Assembly (NCBI GenBank): GCA_021325275.1
Contig: JAJPHL010000060.1
Span: 1 to 49,619, forward strand
DNA length: 49,619 nucleotides
Reading direction: 5' to 3'
DNA from: Terriglobia bacterium
Lineage (GTDB): Bacteria > Acidobacteriota > Terriglobia > JAJPHL01
Made by a program: the position numbers and the translations under genes. The notes beneath the pieces were generated by a model that did not search any database, had not been told where the DNA came from, and saw only the letters and a program-made list of their open reading frames with translations. Positions 25,649 through 33,469 of the stretch are shown here, piece after piece (position 1 is the stretch's first letter; each line of letters opens with the position of its first letter).

Positions 25649-26635
25649 ATGAAACCCACCGTCGATGGCCTGCGGGACTACGCTTCACTCCAGGACATCT
25701 CCATCGAGGAGCGGCGTGCGCGATACGCCGCGATTGCGCGGCAATTCTACGACCTGGCCACGGATTTCTACGAGTTCGGCTGGGGACAATCGTTCCACTT
25801 CGCACCGCGCGAGAAGGGCGAAACGCTGCGCGCATCCATTCTTCGTTACGAACACCGCGTGGCGGAAGCGCTGGGCTGTCGCGCGGGGGACAAGTTGATC
25901 GATTTAGGATGCGGCGTGGGAGGTCCGATGCGCACCATGGCGCGGGATTTCGTCGCCACCGTCACGGGCATCAACATCAATGCGTATCAGATCGGCCGTG
26001 GGTGCACGCACAATCGCAAACAGGGACTCGAACATCTCTGTCGTTTTGTTCGCGCCGACTTTGCCAATTTGCCGCTCGCCGACAATTCCTATGACGGCGC
26101 TTACGAATTTCAGGCCACGTGCCACGCGTCGGACCGCCGTGCGGTGTACAGCGAAATCTTTCGCATCCTGAAGCCCGGCGCTTCTTTCGTCGGTGACGAA
26201 TGGTGTTTGACGCCTGCGTACGACCCTGCCAACGCCGAACACCGGCGCATCAAGCGCGACATCGAGGTCGGCAACGGATTACCCGACATCGAGAGCATTG
26301 AAGTCGTGCTCACAGCGCTCCGCAGCGCCGGATTTGAGATTGTGCTGCACGTGGACCTGGCGTCCTCGGGATCGCCGGAGACGCCGTGGCATCTTCCGCT
26401 CTCGAAACGCTGGTCGATGGCGCAACTACAATGCACAACGATCGGTCGCGTGATCACCACGGCCGTGCTGAAGTTGATGGAATCTGTCCGCGTGGCGCCG
26501 GCGGGCACCGCCGCCGTGAACGAGTTGCTTTGCACCGCGGCCGATTCGCTGGTCCAAGGTGGACGGATCGGAATCTTTACGCCGCTCTACTTTCTACACG
26601 CGCGTAAGCCTACTGGATCGTCACCAGCCCGGTAG
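25649..26635 (+). CDS. smt: Sterol C24-methyltransferase (ERG6/SMT type)
   Basis: 328 residues from the ATG at 25649; the upstream extension encodes the palindromic element and is rejected. The canonical SMT region I is intact (FYDLATDFYEFGWG then QSFHFAPR), followed by the SAM site LGCGVGGPMRTMAR, YEFQATCHA, YSEIFRILKPG, EWCLTPAYDPAN, and the C-terminal substrate-side region with GGRIGIFTP, all in ERG6 order. The enzyme adds a methyl from SAM to the delta-24 double bond of a sterol side chain. Typical eukaryotic SMTs are about 340-380 residues, so this is slightly short but complete. It converges with the radical-SAM gene, overlapping it by 26 bases at the 3' ends. Confidence 0.92.
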   Translation: MKPTVDGLRDYASLQDISIEERRARYAAIARQFYDLATDFYEFGWGQSFHFAPREKGETLRASILRYEHRVAEALGCRAGDKLIDLGCGVGGPMRTMARDFVATVTGININAYQIGRGCTHNRKQGLEHLCRFVRADFANLPLADNSYDGAYEFQATCHASDRRAVYSEIFRILKPGASFVGDEWCLTPAYDPANAEHRRIKRDIEVGNGLPDIESIEVVLTALRSAGFEIVLHVDLASSGSPETPWHLPLSKRWSMAQLQCTTIGRVITTAVLKLMESVRVAPAGTAAVNELLCTAADSLVQGGRIGIFTPLYFLHARKPTGSSPAR

Positions 26636-28214
26636 CGGAAGGCTGCAGCGCCGGTTCCGGCGTATAAATAGAAGCCGCCGCTTTGCCGTCCCGCACGTCT
26701 TCGCCGAAGCGGATCAAGTGATGGCTAACGGTGGCGATATGGATTAGGTAATCCACGTGTCCTTCGCGCAGCAGTTCCCATGCCAGGCGCCAGAACTCAC
26801 GTTTGTAGTTCGACCGAACGCCGATGTTCCAGAAGATCGTCGCCAGCGCGAAGACACCAATCCGCACGATCCGCCAGGAAAATCCGTAGCGTGCCATCGC
26901 CAGCTTCTTCTGATTCGGAAACGTGTTCTTGATGTTGTAGCGGAAGCGGTCATATAACCCTTTGGGTTCGTAGCTCGCCGCAATCGCTTGCTTCCACTGA
27001 TTGATCACCACATCGTGCGGCAGCTTGAACACCACGTTCGAATCCACCCATTCATCTTCCGCGATGATCCGGTTTTCGGTTTCCAGTTTGTCCCACAGCG
27101 GCGACTTGGGAAGGGCGAAGAGCACGTTGAGTAACACCAACGGAATCTCCGCGTCGCGGACCATCTGAATGACATGCTCCGCAGCGTCCGGGCCGTCCGC
27201 GTCCATGCCAAAAATAAAGCCTGCGCTCAGTTCGATGCCGAAGGAGTTGAAGATTTTCACTGCTTCCAGAATCGGCATGCGAATGTTCTGGTGTTTGTCG
27301 ATGTTTTTGAGCGTGGCGGTGTTCGGGCTTTCGATGCCGAAGTACATGCCGACGAAGTACGCCTCCTGGAGCAGTGCGAGCAGTTCACGGTCTTGCGCCA
27401 GGTTGAGCGTACACTGCCCGCTCATGCGCAGGCGATAGTTGGTGCGCTTCTGCCACTCGATCACGTGCGGGAGCAGCTCCTTGGCGGCCTTCTTGTTGCC
27501 GATCAGATTGTCATCCACCCAAAAAATCGTGGTGAGGGGATTGTGCGAGATGATGGCGTCCAGCTCGGCCACTAAGCGTTCGGGCGATTTCACGCGCGGC
27601 TCGTGTCCGTAGAGCGCCGGGATGTCGCAGAAATCGCAAGTGTAGGGGCAGCCCGACGACCACTGGATACTCAAGAGCATGTACTTGTGCATGGGCACCA
27701 AGTGGTACGCGGGAATGGGGAAATCGTTGATCGGCAATCTGTGCTGTGTGGTCAGCACGATCTGTTCGGCCGGCCGCTCCACGGATTCGTCGAGCAACCG
27801 GATCAATTCGTCCGTCGAGTCGCCGAGTTCTCCGACTTGGAGAATATCGAAGCCGGGGTGGTAAGACGCTCGTGAGCTTACCGACGGTCCTCCGGCGATC
27901 GCGACTTTTCCGAACGCGTGAGCGCGCTCCGCGAGGAAGGCCATGCGCTTTTTCTGGACGTGCATGCCCGAAACAAAGACCGCGTCGGCCCATGCGAAAT
28001 CGGCGTCCTCGGTGGGACGAATGTTCTCATCCACGACGCGCACTTCCCACTCTTCCGGAAGATACGCGGCGATGGTCAGGATGCCCTGCGGCGTCATGAA
28101 GGCGTCGGTATCGGGAAAGAACTGATACGCGTGATAAAAGTTGGCGAACGCGGGAACGTATCGGGCAAAAACGCAGAGTATCTTGCGGCGGCTTTGAACC
28201 CCAGAATAGCGCAT
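26610..28214 (-). CDS. B12-binding radical SAM methylase resembling hopanoid C2-methylase HpnP
   Basis: 534 residues from the ATG at 28214 (GGCGGAG upstream); a start 13 codons earlier is less well supported. The N-terminal ~150 residues form a cobalamin-binding domain (CVFARYVPAF, MTPQGILTIAAYLPE, VRVVDENIRP, VSGMHVQ, AIAGGPSVS). The radical SAM cluster motif is CPYTCDFC, with Cys189, Cys193 and Cys196. FCDIPALYGHEPR, FWVDDNLIGNKKAAKELLPH, YFGIESPNT and the C-terminal DUF4070-like region recall HpnP, which methylates hopanoids at C2. No hopanoid gene is present here; the neighbours are sterol genes. A methyl transfer to an unactivated sterol carbon is therefore the leading inference. Other DUF4070 proteins have unknown substrates. 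Confidence 0.85.
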   Translation of the reverse strand: MRYSGVQSRRKILCVFARYVPAFANFYHAYQFFPDTDAFMTPQGILTIAAYLPEEWEVRVVDENIRPTEDADFAWADAVFVSGMHVQKKRMAFLAERAHAFGKVAIAGGPSVSSRASYHPGFDILQVGELGDSTDELIRLLDESVERPAEQIVLTTQHRLPINDFPIPAYHLVPMHKYMLLSIQWSSGCPYTCDFCDIPALYGHEPRVKSPERLVAELDAIISHNPLTTIFWVDDNLIGNKKAAKELLPHVIEWQKRTNYRLRMSGQCTLNLAQDRELLALLQEAYFVGMYFGIESPNTATLKNIDKHQNIRMPILEAVKIFNSFGIELSAGFIFGMDADGPDAAEHVIQMVRDAEIPLVLLNVLFALPKSPLWDKLETENRIIAEDEWVDSNVVFKLPHDVVINQWKQAIAASYEPKGLYDRFRYNIKNTFPNQKKLAMARYGFSWRIVRIGVFALATIFWNIGVRSNYKREFWRLAWELLREGHVDYLIHIATVSHHLIRFGEDVRDGKAAASIYTPEPALQPSATGLVTIQ

Positions 28215-28281
28215 ATCTCCGCCGATGCTATCAGAGCGTTGCTCACGCGTCAATCAGCAGTCCTTATTCGCGGCGGGACCA

Positions 28282-28369
28282 TTTGGAGTGCGGCGACTTG
28301 TCGCCGCTTTCTCAATGCGTTGGCGTAAAGCTGAAGGACGAAAGCGGCGACAAGTCGCCGCACTCCAAA
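28282..28369. repeat. Double-palindromic mobile-type element, copy B
   Basis: Perfect 30-bp arms at 28282-28311 and 28340-28369 around a 28-nt centre. The arms equal those of copy A at 25544-25634, and the centre matches the reverse complement of copy A's centre (shared GCGTTGG, GTAAAGC, AAGGAC). It lies in the promoter space between the radical SAM gene and the exporter genes. Confidence 0.85.
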
Positions 28370-28448
28370 GTGTTGCTCCGTAAAAGCGTGGTTCTGAAAA
28401 ATGTACGATTTCCGCTGTAGAAACTTCTGCTGTAGAATTGAGTCCGCT

Positions 28449-29531
28449 ATGGATTCACCAGAAACTCCCTCGATCGCCAAGCCCCGCCGGTCTGCAAAAT
28501 GGTTGTGGCTCCTCGTCATTTTGTTGGTCGTCGCCTCGGCGTTGCCGATCGTTCATTATGTCCGCGCACAGCAAGCGCCTCCGACGGCAGCACCGCAGCA
28601 ATCTGCGCAGACCGCCAATGGCGTCTCGTGCCTCGGCCGGGTCGAACCTGAGGGCGGCGTCCTGCATATCGCGGGACGATATATTTCCGGCCGCCCGCCG
28701 GTGGTGGAGACGTTGCATGTTCAGGAAGGCCAGCAGGTGAAGACCGGAACGCTGCTCGCGACTTTGTCCGGACGAGCGCAGCAGGCAGCGGCTGTCGAAT
28801 CGGCGAAGGAACAGATCGAAGTCGCGCGCCGGCGTCTGGATCAGGTCAAAACCAGCACCGTGAGGAAACCGGATCTCGCGGCGCAGCAGGCGGAAATCTC
28901 GAGACTCGAAGCAACTCTCAAGAACCAGCAAGCCGAATTGCAGCGCTACGAGAATCTGCGCAAGACCGACGACGTCACGCCGTCCGAACTCGACGCGCGA
29001 CGCACCGCGGTTCTCACCTCGCAACATGCCATCGACGAAGCACGCCAGCGGCTGGCCAGCCTCAACGAGCCCGTGCGCGACGCCGATATTAAGGTCGCCG
29101 AAGCGCAACTCCAGGCCGCCGTCGTGGACGCGGAGCACGCGCAACGCGAATACGAGCTCACCGCCATCTCCGCGCCATCGGATGGACAGGTGCTGAAGAT
29201 TCTCGCCCACCCGGGAGAAGAAGTCGGACCGCGTGGACTGATCGAGATGGGACGAACCAACAAGATGTACGTTGTCGCCGAAGTCTACGAGACCGATATC
29301 TCACGCGTTCACAAAGGACAGCACGCCACCATTTCAGGCGACCTCGTGGGTCAGGAATTGACCGGTACGGTGGAGCGCGTGGGAACGCACGTCGTGGCGC
29401 CTTCGGTGGGGCCGAATGATCCGACGACGTTCAACGACAATCGCATTGTCGAATGCAAAATCCTCCTCGACCAGGGAGATCGCGTCGCCAACTTGATCGA
29501 CGGCAAAGTGATGGTGGTGATCCACCCGTGA
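28449..29531 (+). CDS. devB: DevB/HlyD-type membrane fusion protein
   Basis: 360 residues from the ATG at 28449. One N-terminal membrane helix (residues about 18-38, WLWLLVILLVVASALPIVHYV) is followed by a lipoyl-like segment (VETLHVQEGQQVKTGTLLATL), a long coiled-coil hairpin (about 110-220, many Gln/Glu/Arg heptads) and a second lipoyl half (LTAISAPSDGQVLKILAHPGEEVGP). The C-terminal MFGN-like beta region ends with LLDQGDRVANLIDGKVMVVIHP, as in DevB. In cyanobacteria DevB joins the DevC permease to TolC for export of envelope glycolipids. Here it is coupled to the DevC gene (GTGA overlap) within the sterol island, so a sterol or sterol-conjugate cargo is inferred. Confidence 0.85.
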   Translation: MDSPETPSIAKPRRSAKWLWLLVILLVVASALPIVHYVRAQQAPPTAAPQQSAQTANGVSCLGRVEPEGGVLHIAGRYISGRPPVVETLHVQEGQQVKTGTLLATLSGRAQQAAAVESAKEQIEVARRRLDQVKTSTVRKPDLAAQQAEISRLEATLKNQQAELQRYENLRKTDDVTPSELDARRTAVLTSQHAIDEARQRLASLNEPVRDADIKVAEAQLQAAVVDAEHAQREYELTAISAPSDGQVLKILAHPGEEVGPRGLIEMGRTNKMYVVAEVYETDISRVHKGQHATISGDLVGQELTGTVERVGTHVVAPSVGPNDPTTFNDNRIVECKILLDQGDRVANLIDGKVMVVIHP

Positions 29532-30682
29532 GCCGCCGCATCCCCCTGGCGTGGCGGCAATTGATGCACCAACGCTTGCGGCTGTGCGCCGCCATTGCGG
29601 GCATCACGTTTGCCGTGGTGCTGATGCTGGTGCAGTTGGGTTTCAAAGACGCCTTGGTCAACAGCGCCGGGTTGCACATCTCGCACATGGCGTGCGATCT
29701 GGCGATCGTGAGTCCGCTTTACGAGTTTCTGGTGGCCCCCGGCCACTTCCCGAAGCGTCGCCTCTATCAATGCCTGGAAGTAGAAGGAGTGGCTTCCGTC
29801 AATCCTCTGTATGTCGCCGAAGTTCCGTGGAAAGACAACTGGGACCGGACCGAACACAGCATCTTTGCGATTGGATTTGATCCCCGGCCCGGATTTTTCG
29901 ATTTGCCGGAAGTGGATCGTTACCTGCCCAAATTGCGAGAAGGTCCAACGACTCTCTTTGACTCTCGCTCGCGATCGGAATTTGGACCGGTGGTTGCCGA
30001 ACTCGCCAAGGGACGCCCCATTCCGGTGGAGATTGCCGGACACCACGTAGATGTGATCGGCACGTTCAGTCTGGGCACATCGTTCGGCGCGAACGGAACG
30101 CTGCTGATGAGCGATCGCACGTTTCTTCGCAGCCTTCCGTACCGCAATCTCGACTTGGTGGATTTCGGATTGATCAAACTGAAGCCCGGCTTCGATCGGG
30201 AGCAGGTCCGAGCGCGGGTGGAAGCGGCGCTCCCTCGCGATGTTCGGGTGTACACGCGGGACGGCCTGATCGATGTCGAACAATCGTATTGGCTGAGGGC
30301 CACGCCGATTGGATTTGTCTTCAACATCGGCGTGGTGATGGGCATGTTCGTAGGATGCATCATTGTCTACCAGATTCTCTACACCGACGTGAACGATCAC
30401 CTCGGCGAGTACGCCACGCTGAAAGCCATGGGATATCCCAACCGCTACCTGCTCTGGGTGGTCATCCAGGAATCGATTATCCTGTCGCTGTTTGGATTTG
30501 TGCCGGGCGTCGGTCTATCGGTTTTGGTGTATAAAATCGCGGGAGACGCGACCATGCTCCTCTTACGAATGCCGATCAGCCGGGTGGTGATCGTCTATGT
30601 CCTTACCGCCGTGATGTGCGTGGCCTCGGGCGCCTTAGCCGTGAGACGAGTGTACGAAGCCGACCCCGCGGAAATTTTCTAA
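29528..30682 (+). CDS. devC: DevC-type ABC permease (FtsX family)
   Basis: 384 residues from the GTG at 29528, which overlaps the DevB stop; the longer frame upstream is antisense-like and rejected. Topology is FtsX/MacB-like with four membrane helices: one near residues 18-40 (LCAAIAGITFAVVLMLVQLGF), a ~230-residue periplasmic domain, then three C-terminal helices (about 265-285, 315-340 and 350-372). The opening IPLAWRQLMHQRLRLCAA and GYPNRYLLWVVIQESIILS are typical of DevC. It uses ATP from a DevA-type ATPase, here encoded on the opposite strand 9 bases away, to push lipid cargo into DevB/TolC. Confidence 0.85.
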   Translation: MSRRIPLAWRQLMHQRLRLCAAIAGITFAVVLMLVQLGFKDALVNSAGLHISHMACDLAIVSPLYEFLVAPGHFPKRRLYQCLEVEGVASVNPLYVAEVPWKDNWDRTEHSIFAIGFDPRPGFFDLPEVDRYLPKLREGPTTLFDSRSRSEFGPVVAELAKGRPIPVEIAGHHVDVIGTFSLGTSFGANGTLLMSDRTFLRSLPYRNLDLVDFGLIKLKPGFDREQVRARVEAALPRDVRVYTRDGLIDVEQSYWLRATPIGFVFNIGVVMGMFVGCIIVYQILYTDVNDHLGEYATLKAMGYPNRYLLWVVIQESIILSLFGFVPGVGLSVLVYKIAGDATMLLLRMPISRVVIVYVLTAVMCVASGALAVRRVYEADPAEIF

Positions 30683-30690
30683 ATCGAATT

Positions 30691-32025
30691 TCAGGCAGCC
30701 AAGTGGGTGTTGTGGCCCTGCATTTTCTGGCAGCTCTCCACCACGAGCGAGAAAAGCTCGGCGAACTCCGCAAAGGTTTTTTCGTCCTGCGCGTCGAAGG
30801 GTTTCCAGTCCAGCCGGTTGATGACCTGCGCCACCGCGAAGATTTTCTTCTTGCGATCGAGAATCGGCATGCACAAGATGCCGCGCGTACGGTAGCCGGT
30901 ATCGATGTCGACTTGCATATTGAACTGCGGGTGGCCATACGGATCGGGAATGTTGGCCACTTCTCCGGTGCGAGCCACCATGCCGGCGATGCCCGCATCG
31001 ATGGGAATCTCGATCGTCATGGGCTTGCCGAGTTCGTCGGTGGCGATCTTGGAGCGCAGTTTTCCGTGCTCATGATCCACCGCGAAAATGGTGCAGCGAT
31101 CCGCGTTAAGCAGCAGACGCACCTTTTCGCCCACCGCGGCCAAGACTTGGTCGAACAGCGCTTCCACGGCGTCCCGGTTGCCGAGTTCGCTGGCTTTCAA
31201 GAAGCCTTCGAACTCCGAAGTCATCTGCTCCAGCATTTCGACGAACTGCTTGTTGGAGAGCTCCGAAACGTGTTTCACCAGATCGCCGCGTTGGTGAAGT
31301 TGCGCGAACGCTCCCAGGAGATGGCCGGTGTTGGCGGCCAACCCTTCCGCAAACGAGCGGATCGAGCCGTCTTCCAGGGTCAAAATTCGATCCGCGATAT
31401 CGAGAATGCGGTTGTCGTGCGTCACCAGCAGAATCGCGCAACCTTGCTTCCGCGCCAGGTCCTGCAGAATCTCCACCACCTCGCGTCCGCTCTTGCGATC
31501 GAGCGAAGCGGTCGGCTCGTCGGCCAGGATAATTTTGGGGCGGCGGACGAGCGCGCGCGCAATCGCCACGCGCTGCCGTTGACCGCCGGAAAGCTGGTCC
31601 GGCCGATAATCGACGCGCTCGTCCAGTCCCACCAGCGAGAGCAGTTCCACGGCGCGCCGGCGGGACTCCTTGGCTGACAACGATCGTTCCAGCCCCATTG
31701 ACATCTCGACGTTCTCGCACGCGGTGAGTGCGTTGAGAAGGTTGTGCTGTTGAAAAATGAAGCCAATGTTTTCGCGAATCTCCATCAGGTCTTCGGGGCT
31801 GGCGCCGTTCAACTCGCGGTCCAGCACCGTCATGCTGCCTTCCTGAACCGAACGCAGCGCGCCCGCCAACGTGAGCAGCGTGGTCTTACCGGATCCCGAG
31901 GGTCCCGTGAGAAGAACGATTTCTCCGGGCATGATCTCCGCGCTGACGTCGAACAAAACGCGTTTGCGAAGCGCTCCTTTGCCGTAGTAATGGCTGACCT
32001 GTTGCGCGGCAATCAATGGTTGCAT
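30691..32025 (-). CDS. devA: DevA-type ABC ATPase fused to a GAF sensor domain
   Basis: 444 residues. The N-terminal ~225 residues are a LolD/DevA-like ATPase: Walker A GPSGSGKTT (41-49), Q-loop FQQHNLLNALT, signature LSGGQRQR (145-152), Walker B IILADEPTASLD (165-176) and His switch LLVTHDNR. Residues about 230-280 form a helical linker, and about 280-440 a GAF domain (ADRCTIFAVD, EVANIPDPYGHPQFN, GYRTRGILCMPI, AVAQVINR, FDAQDEKTF). The Asn-Arg...Phe...Asp-Glu pattern resembles the NKFDE signature of cyclic-nucleotide-binding GAF domains. A ligand-gated exporter ATPase is inferred. The gene converges on DevC and is divergent from CYP51, with 91 bases between. Confidence 0.88.
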   Translation of the reverse strand: MQPLIAAQQVSHYYGKGALRKRVLFDVSAEIMPGEIVLLTGPSGSGKTTLLTLAGALRSVQEGSMTVLDRELNGASPEDLMEIRENIGFIFQQHNLLNALTACENVEMSMGLERSLSAKESRRRAVELLSLVGLDERVDYRPDQLSGGQRQRVAIARALVRRPKIILADEPTASLDRKSGREVVEILQDLARKQGCAILLVTHDNRILDIADRILTLEDGSIRSFAEGLAANTGHLLGAFAQLHQRGDLVKHVSELSNKQFVEMLEQMTSEFEGFLKASELGNRDAVEALFDQVLAAVGEKVRLLLNADRCTIFAVDHEHGKLRSKIATDELGKPMTIEIPIDAGIAGMVARTGEVANIPDPYGHPQFNMQVDIDTGYRTRGILCMPILDRKKKIFAVAQVINRLDWKPFDAQDEKTFAEFAELFSLVVESCQKMQGHNTHLAA

Positions 32026-32116
32026 TTCCGTTGAGTATACCTGAAACGGCTAACTCCGTAGTACGGTCCAACCGAATGGCCGCCGTGATACTGTCGGATC
32101 AGGATTCGGGATCGTC

Positions 32117-33469
32117 ATGAGTATTCCAAAACTTTCCGGCGGGCTGCCGTGGCTGGGCCACGCGCTGGAATTCCACCGCAATCCGGTGGACTTCCTGAGC
32201 CGCGGACGAGAACGCTACGGCGAAATCTTTTCGTTTCCCCTGGCCGGCCAGCGCGTCAACGTGCTCACCGAACCGCGCGGGAATGCGGCCTTCTTCCGTG
32301 CGCCCGACGATCAATTGAGTTCCCGCGAAGCCTACCAGTTCACCGTGCCGATGTTCGGCAAAGGCGTCGTCTACGATGTGCCACCGGAAACTTTGGACGA
32401 GCAGATTGGCTTTCTCTTGCCGGCGCTACGCGACGCTCGCATGCAGACGTACGCGCAATCGATCGAAGAAGAAACCGAAGAGCGTTGCGCGGAATGGGGC
32501 GACGAAGGCGAAATCGAGTTGGCGGAATTCATGAACGAGTTGACGGTCTTCAACGCCTGCCGCTGCTTGATCGGGCGGGAATTCCGCCGCCGGACCTCCG
32601 CCGAATTTGCGCGCAGCTATCATGATCTGGAATGCGGCGTGAACTTGGTGGCGTTCTTCAATCCGCGGATTCCAGTTCCTAAGAATCTCCGCCGCGATCG
32701 GGGACGCGCCAACATCGTCCGTCTGATTTCTCGAGTCCTGAAAGAACGGCGGCAGAAACCCGCGGCCGACGAGGATTTCGTCGATACGCTGATGGCGGCC
32801 CGCTACGCGGACGGCCGCGCTCTCTCCGACGACGAGATCGCCGGAATGCTGGTGGTCTCGATCTTTGCCGGCCAGCACACCAGCGCCGTGATGTCCGCCT
32901 GGACCGGCATTTTACTCCTGCAACACCCGCAGTATCTCGAGCGCGTGCGCGCCGAGCAATCGCTGCTTCCTGCCGGCCAACCGCTGACACTCGCGTCTTT
33001 GCGATCGCTCGTCGTACTCGAGCAATGCATCAAGGAAGCGGAACGCATGTTCCCTCCAATCGTCATGCTGATGCGCATGATCCAGCGCGATTTTACGTAC
33101 GAAGGTCACGTGATGCCCGCGGGAGACTTGGTGATGGTCGCGCCGGCTGTGACGCATCGGCTTCCCGATGTCTTCCGCGATCCGGATCGTTACGATCCCG
33201 ATCGTTTCGGACCGGGCCGCGAGGAAGATCGCCGCACGCAGTTTTCGTTGATCGGTTTCGGCGGCGGCAAACACCGCTGCGTCGGTTCGGGATTCGCGTA
33301 TCAGCAGATTAAAACGATCTGGACGGTGCTTCTCCGCCGTTTCGATTTGCAACTCGCGCCGGGAGAATACGTCCCTGACTACTCGACGTGGGTGGTGGGA
33401 CCGCGCCGTCCCTGCATGCTGCGATATCGCAGGCGCCGTCGAGCAGATGCAATCGCGAAAGCCTCATGA
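32117..33469 (+). CDS. cyp51: Sterol 14-alpha-demethylase, cytochrome P450 CYP51
   Basis: 450 residues without the N-terminal membrane anchor of eukaryotic CYP51, as in bacterial forms. Diagnostic motifs: B-C loop SREAYQFTVPMFGKGVVYD (69-87), I-helix FAGQHTS (250-256), ExxR at 307-310 (EAER), heme loop FGGGKHRCVG with axial Cys388, and the C-terminal LRYRRR. The pattern at the B-C loop and I-helix (AGQHTS) identifies CYP51 rather than another P450. It removes the C14 methyl of lanosterol-type sterols in three oxidations, leaving a delta-14 bond for the ERG24-type reductase in this island. It heads an operon with the cyclase (ATGA overlap) and squalene monooxygenase. Redox partners are not seen nearby. 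Confidence 0.93.
   Translation: MSIPKLSGGLPWLGHALEFHRNPVDFLSRGRERYGEIFSFPLAGQRVNVLTEPRGNAAFFRAPDDQLSSREAYQFTVPMFGKGVVYDVPPETLDEQIGFLLPALRDARMQTYAQSIEEETEERCAEWGDEGEIELAEFMNELTVFNACRCLIGREFRRRTSAEFARSYHDLECGVNLVAFFNPRIPVPKNLRRDRGRANIVRLISRVLKERRQKPAADEDFVDTLMAARYADGRALSDDEIAGMLVVSIFAGQHTSAVMSAWTGILLLQHPQYLERVRAEQSLLPAGQPLTLASLRSLVVLEQCIKEAERMFPPIVMLMRMIQRDFTYEGHVMPAGDLVMVAPAVTHRLPDVFRDPDRYDPDRFGPGREEDRRTQFSLIGFGGGKHRCVGSGFAYQQIKTIWTVLLRRFDLQLAPGEYVPDYSTWVVGPRRPCMLRYRRRRRADAIAKAS

Noticed and set aside
25536-25835. Small protein on the minus strand across the palindromic element
   Set aside because: It exists only because the element and the SMT 5' end are GC-rich; no start signal and no resemblance to a known protein.
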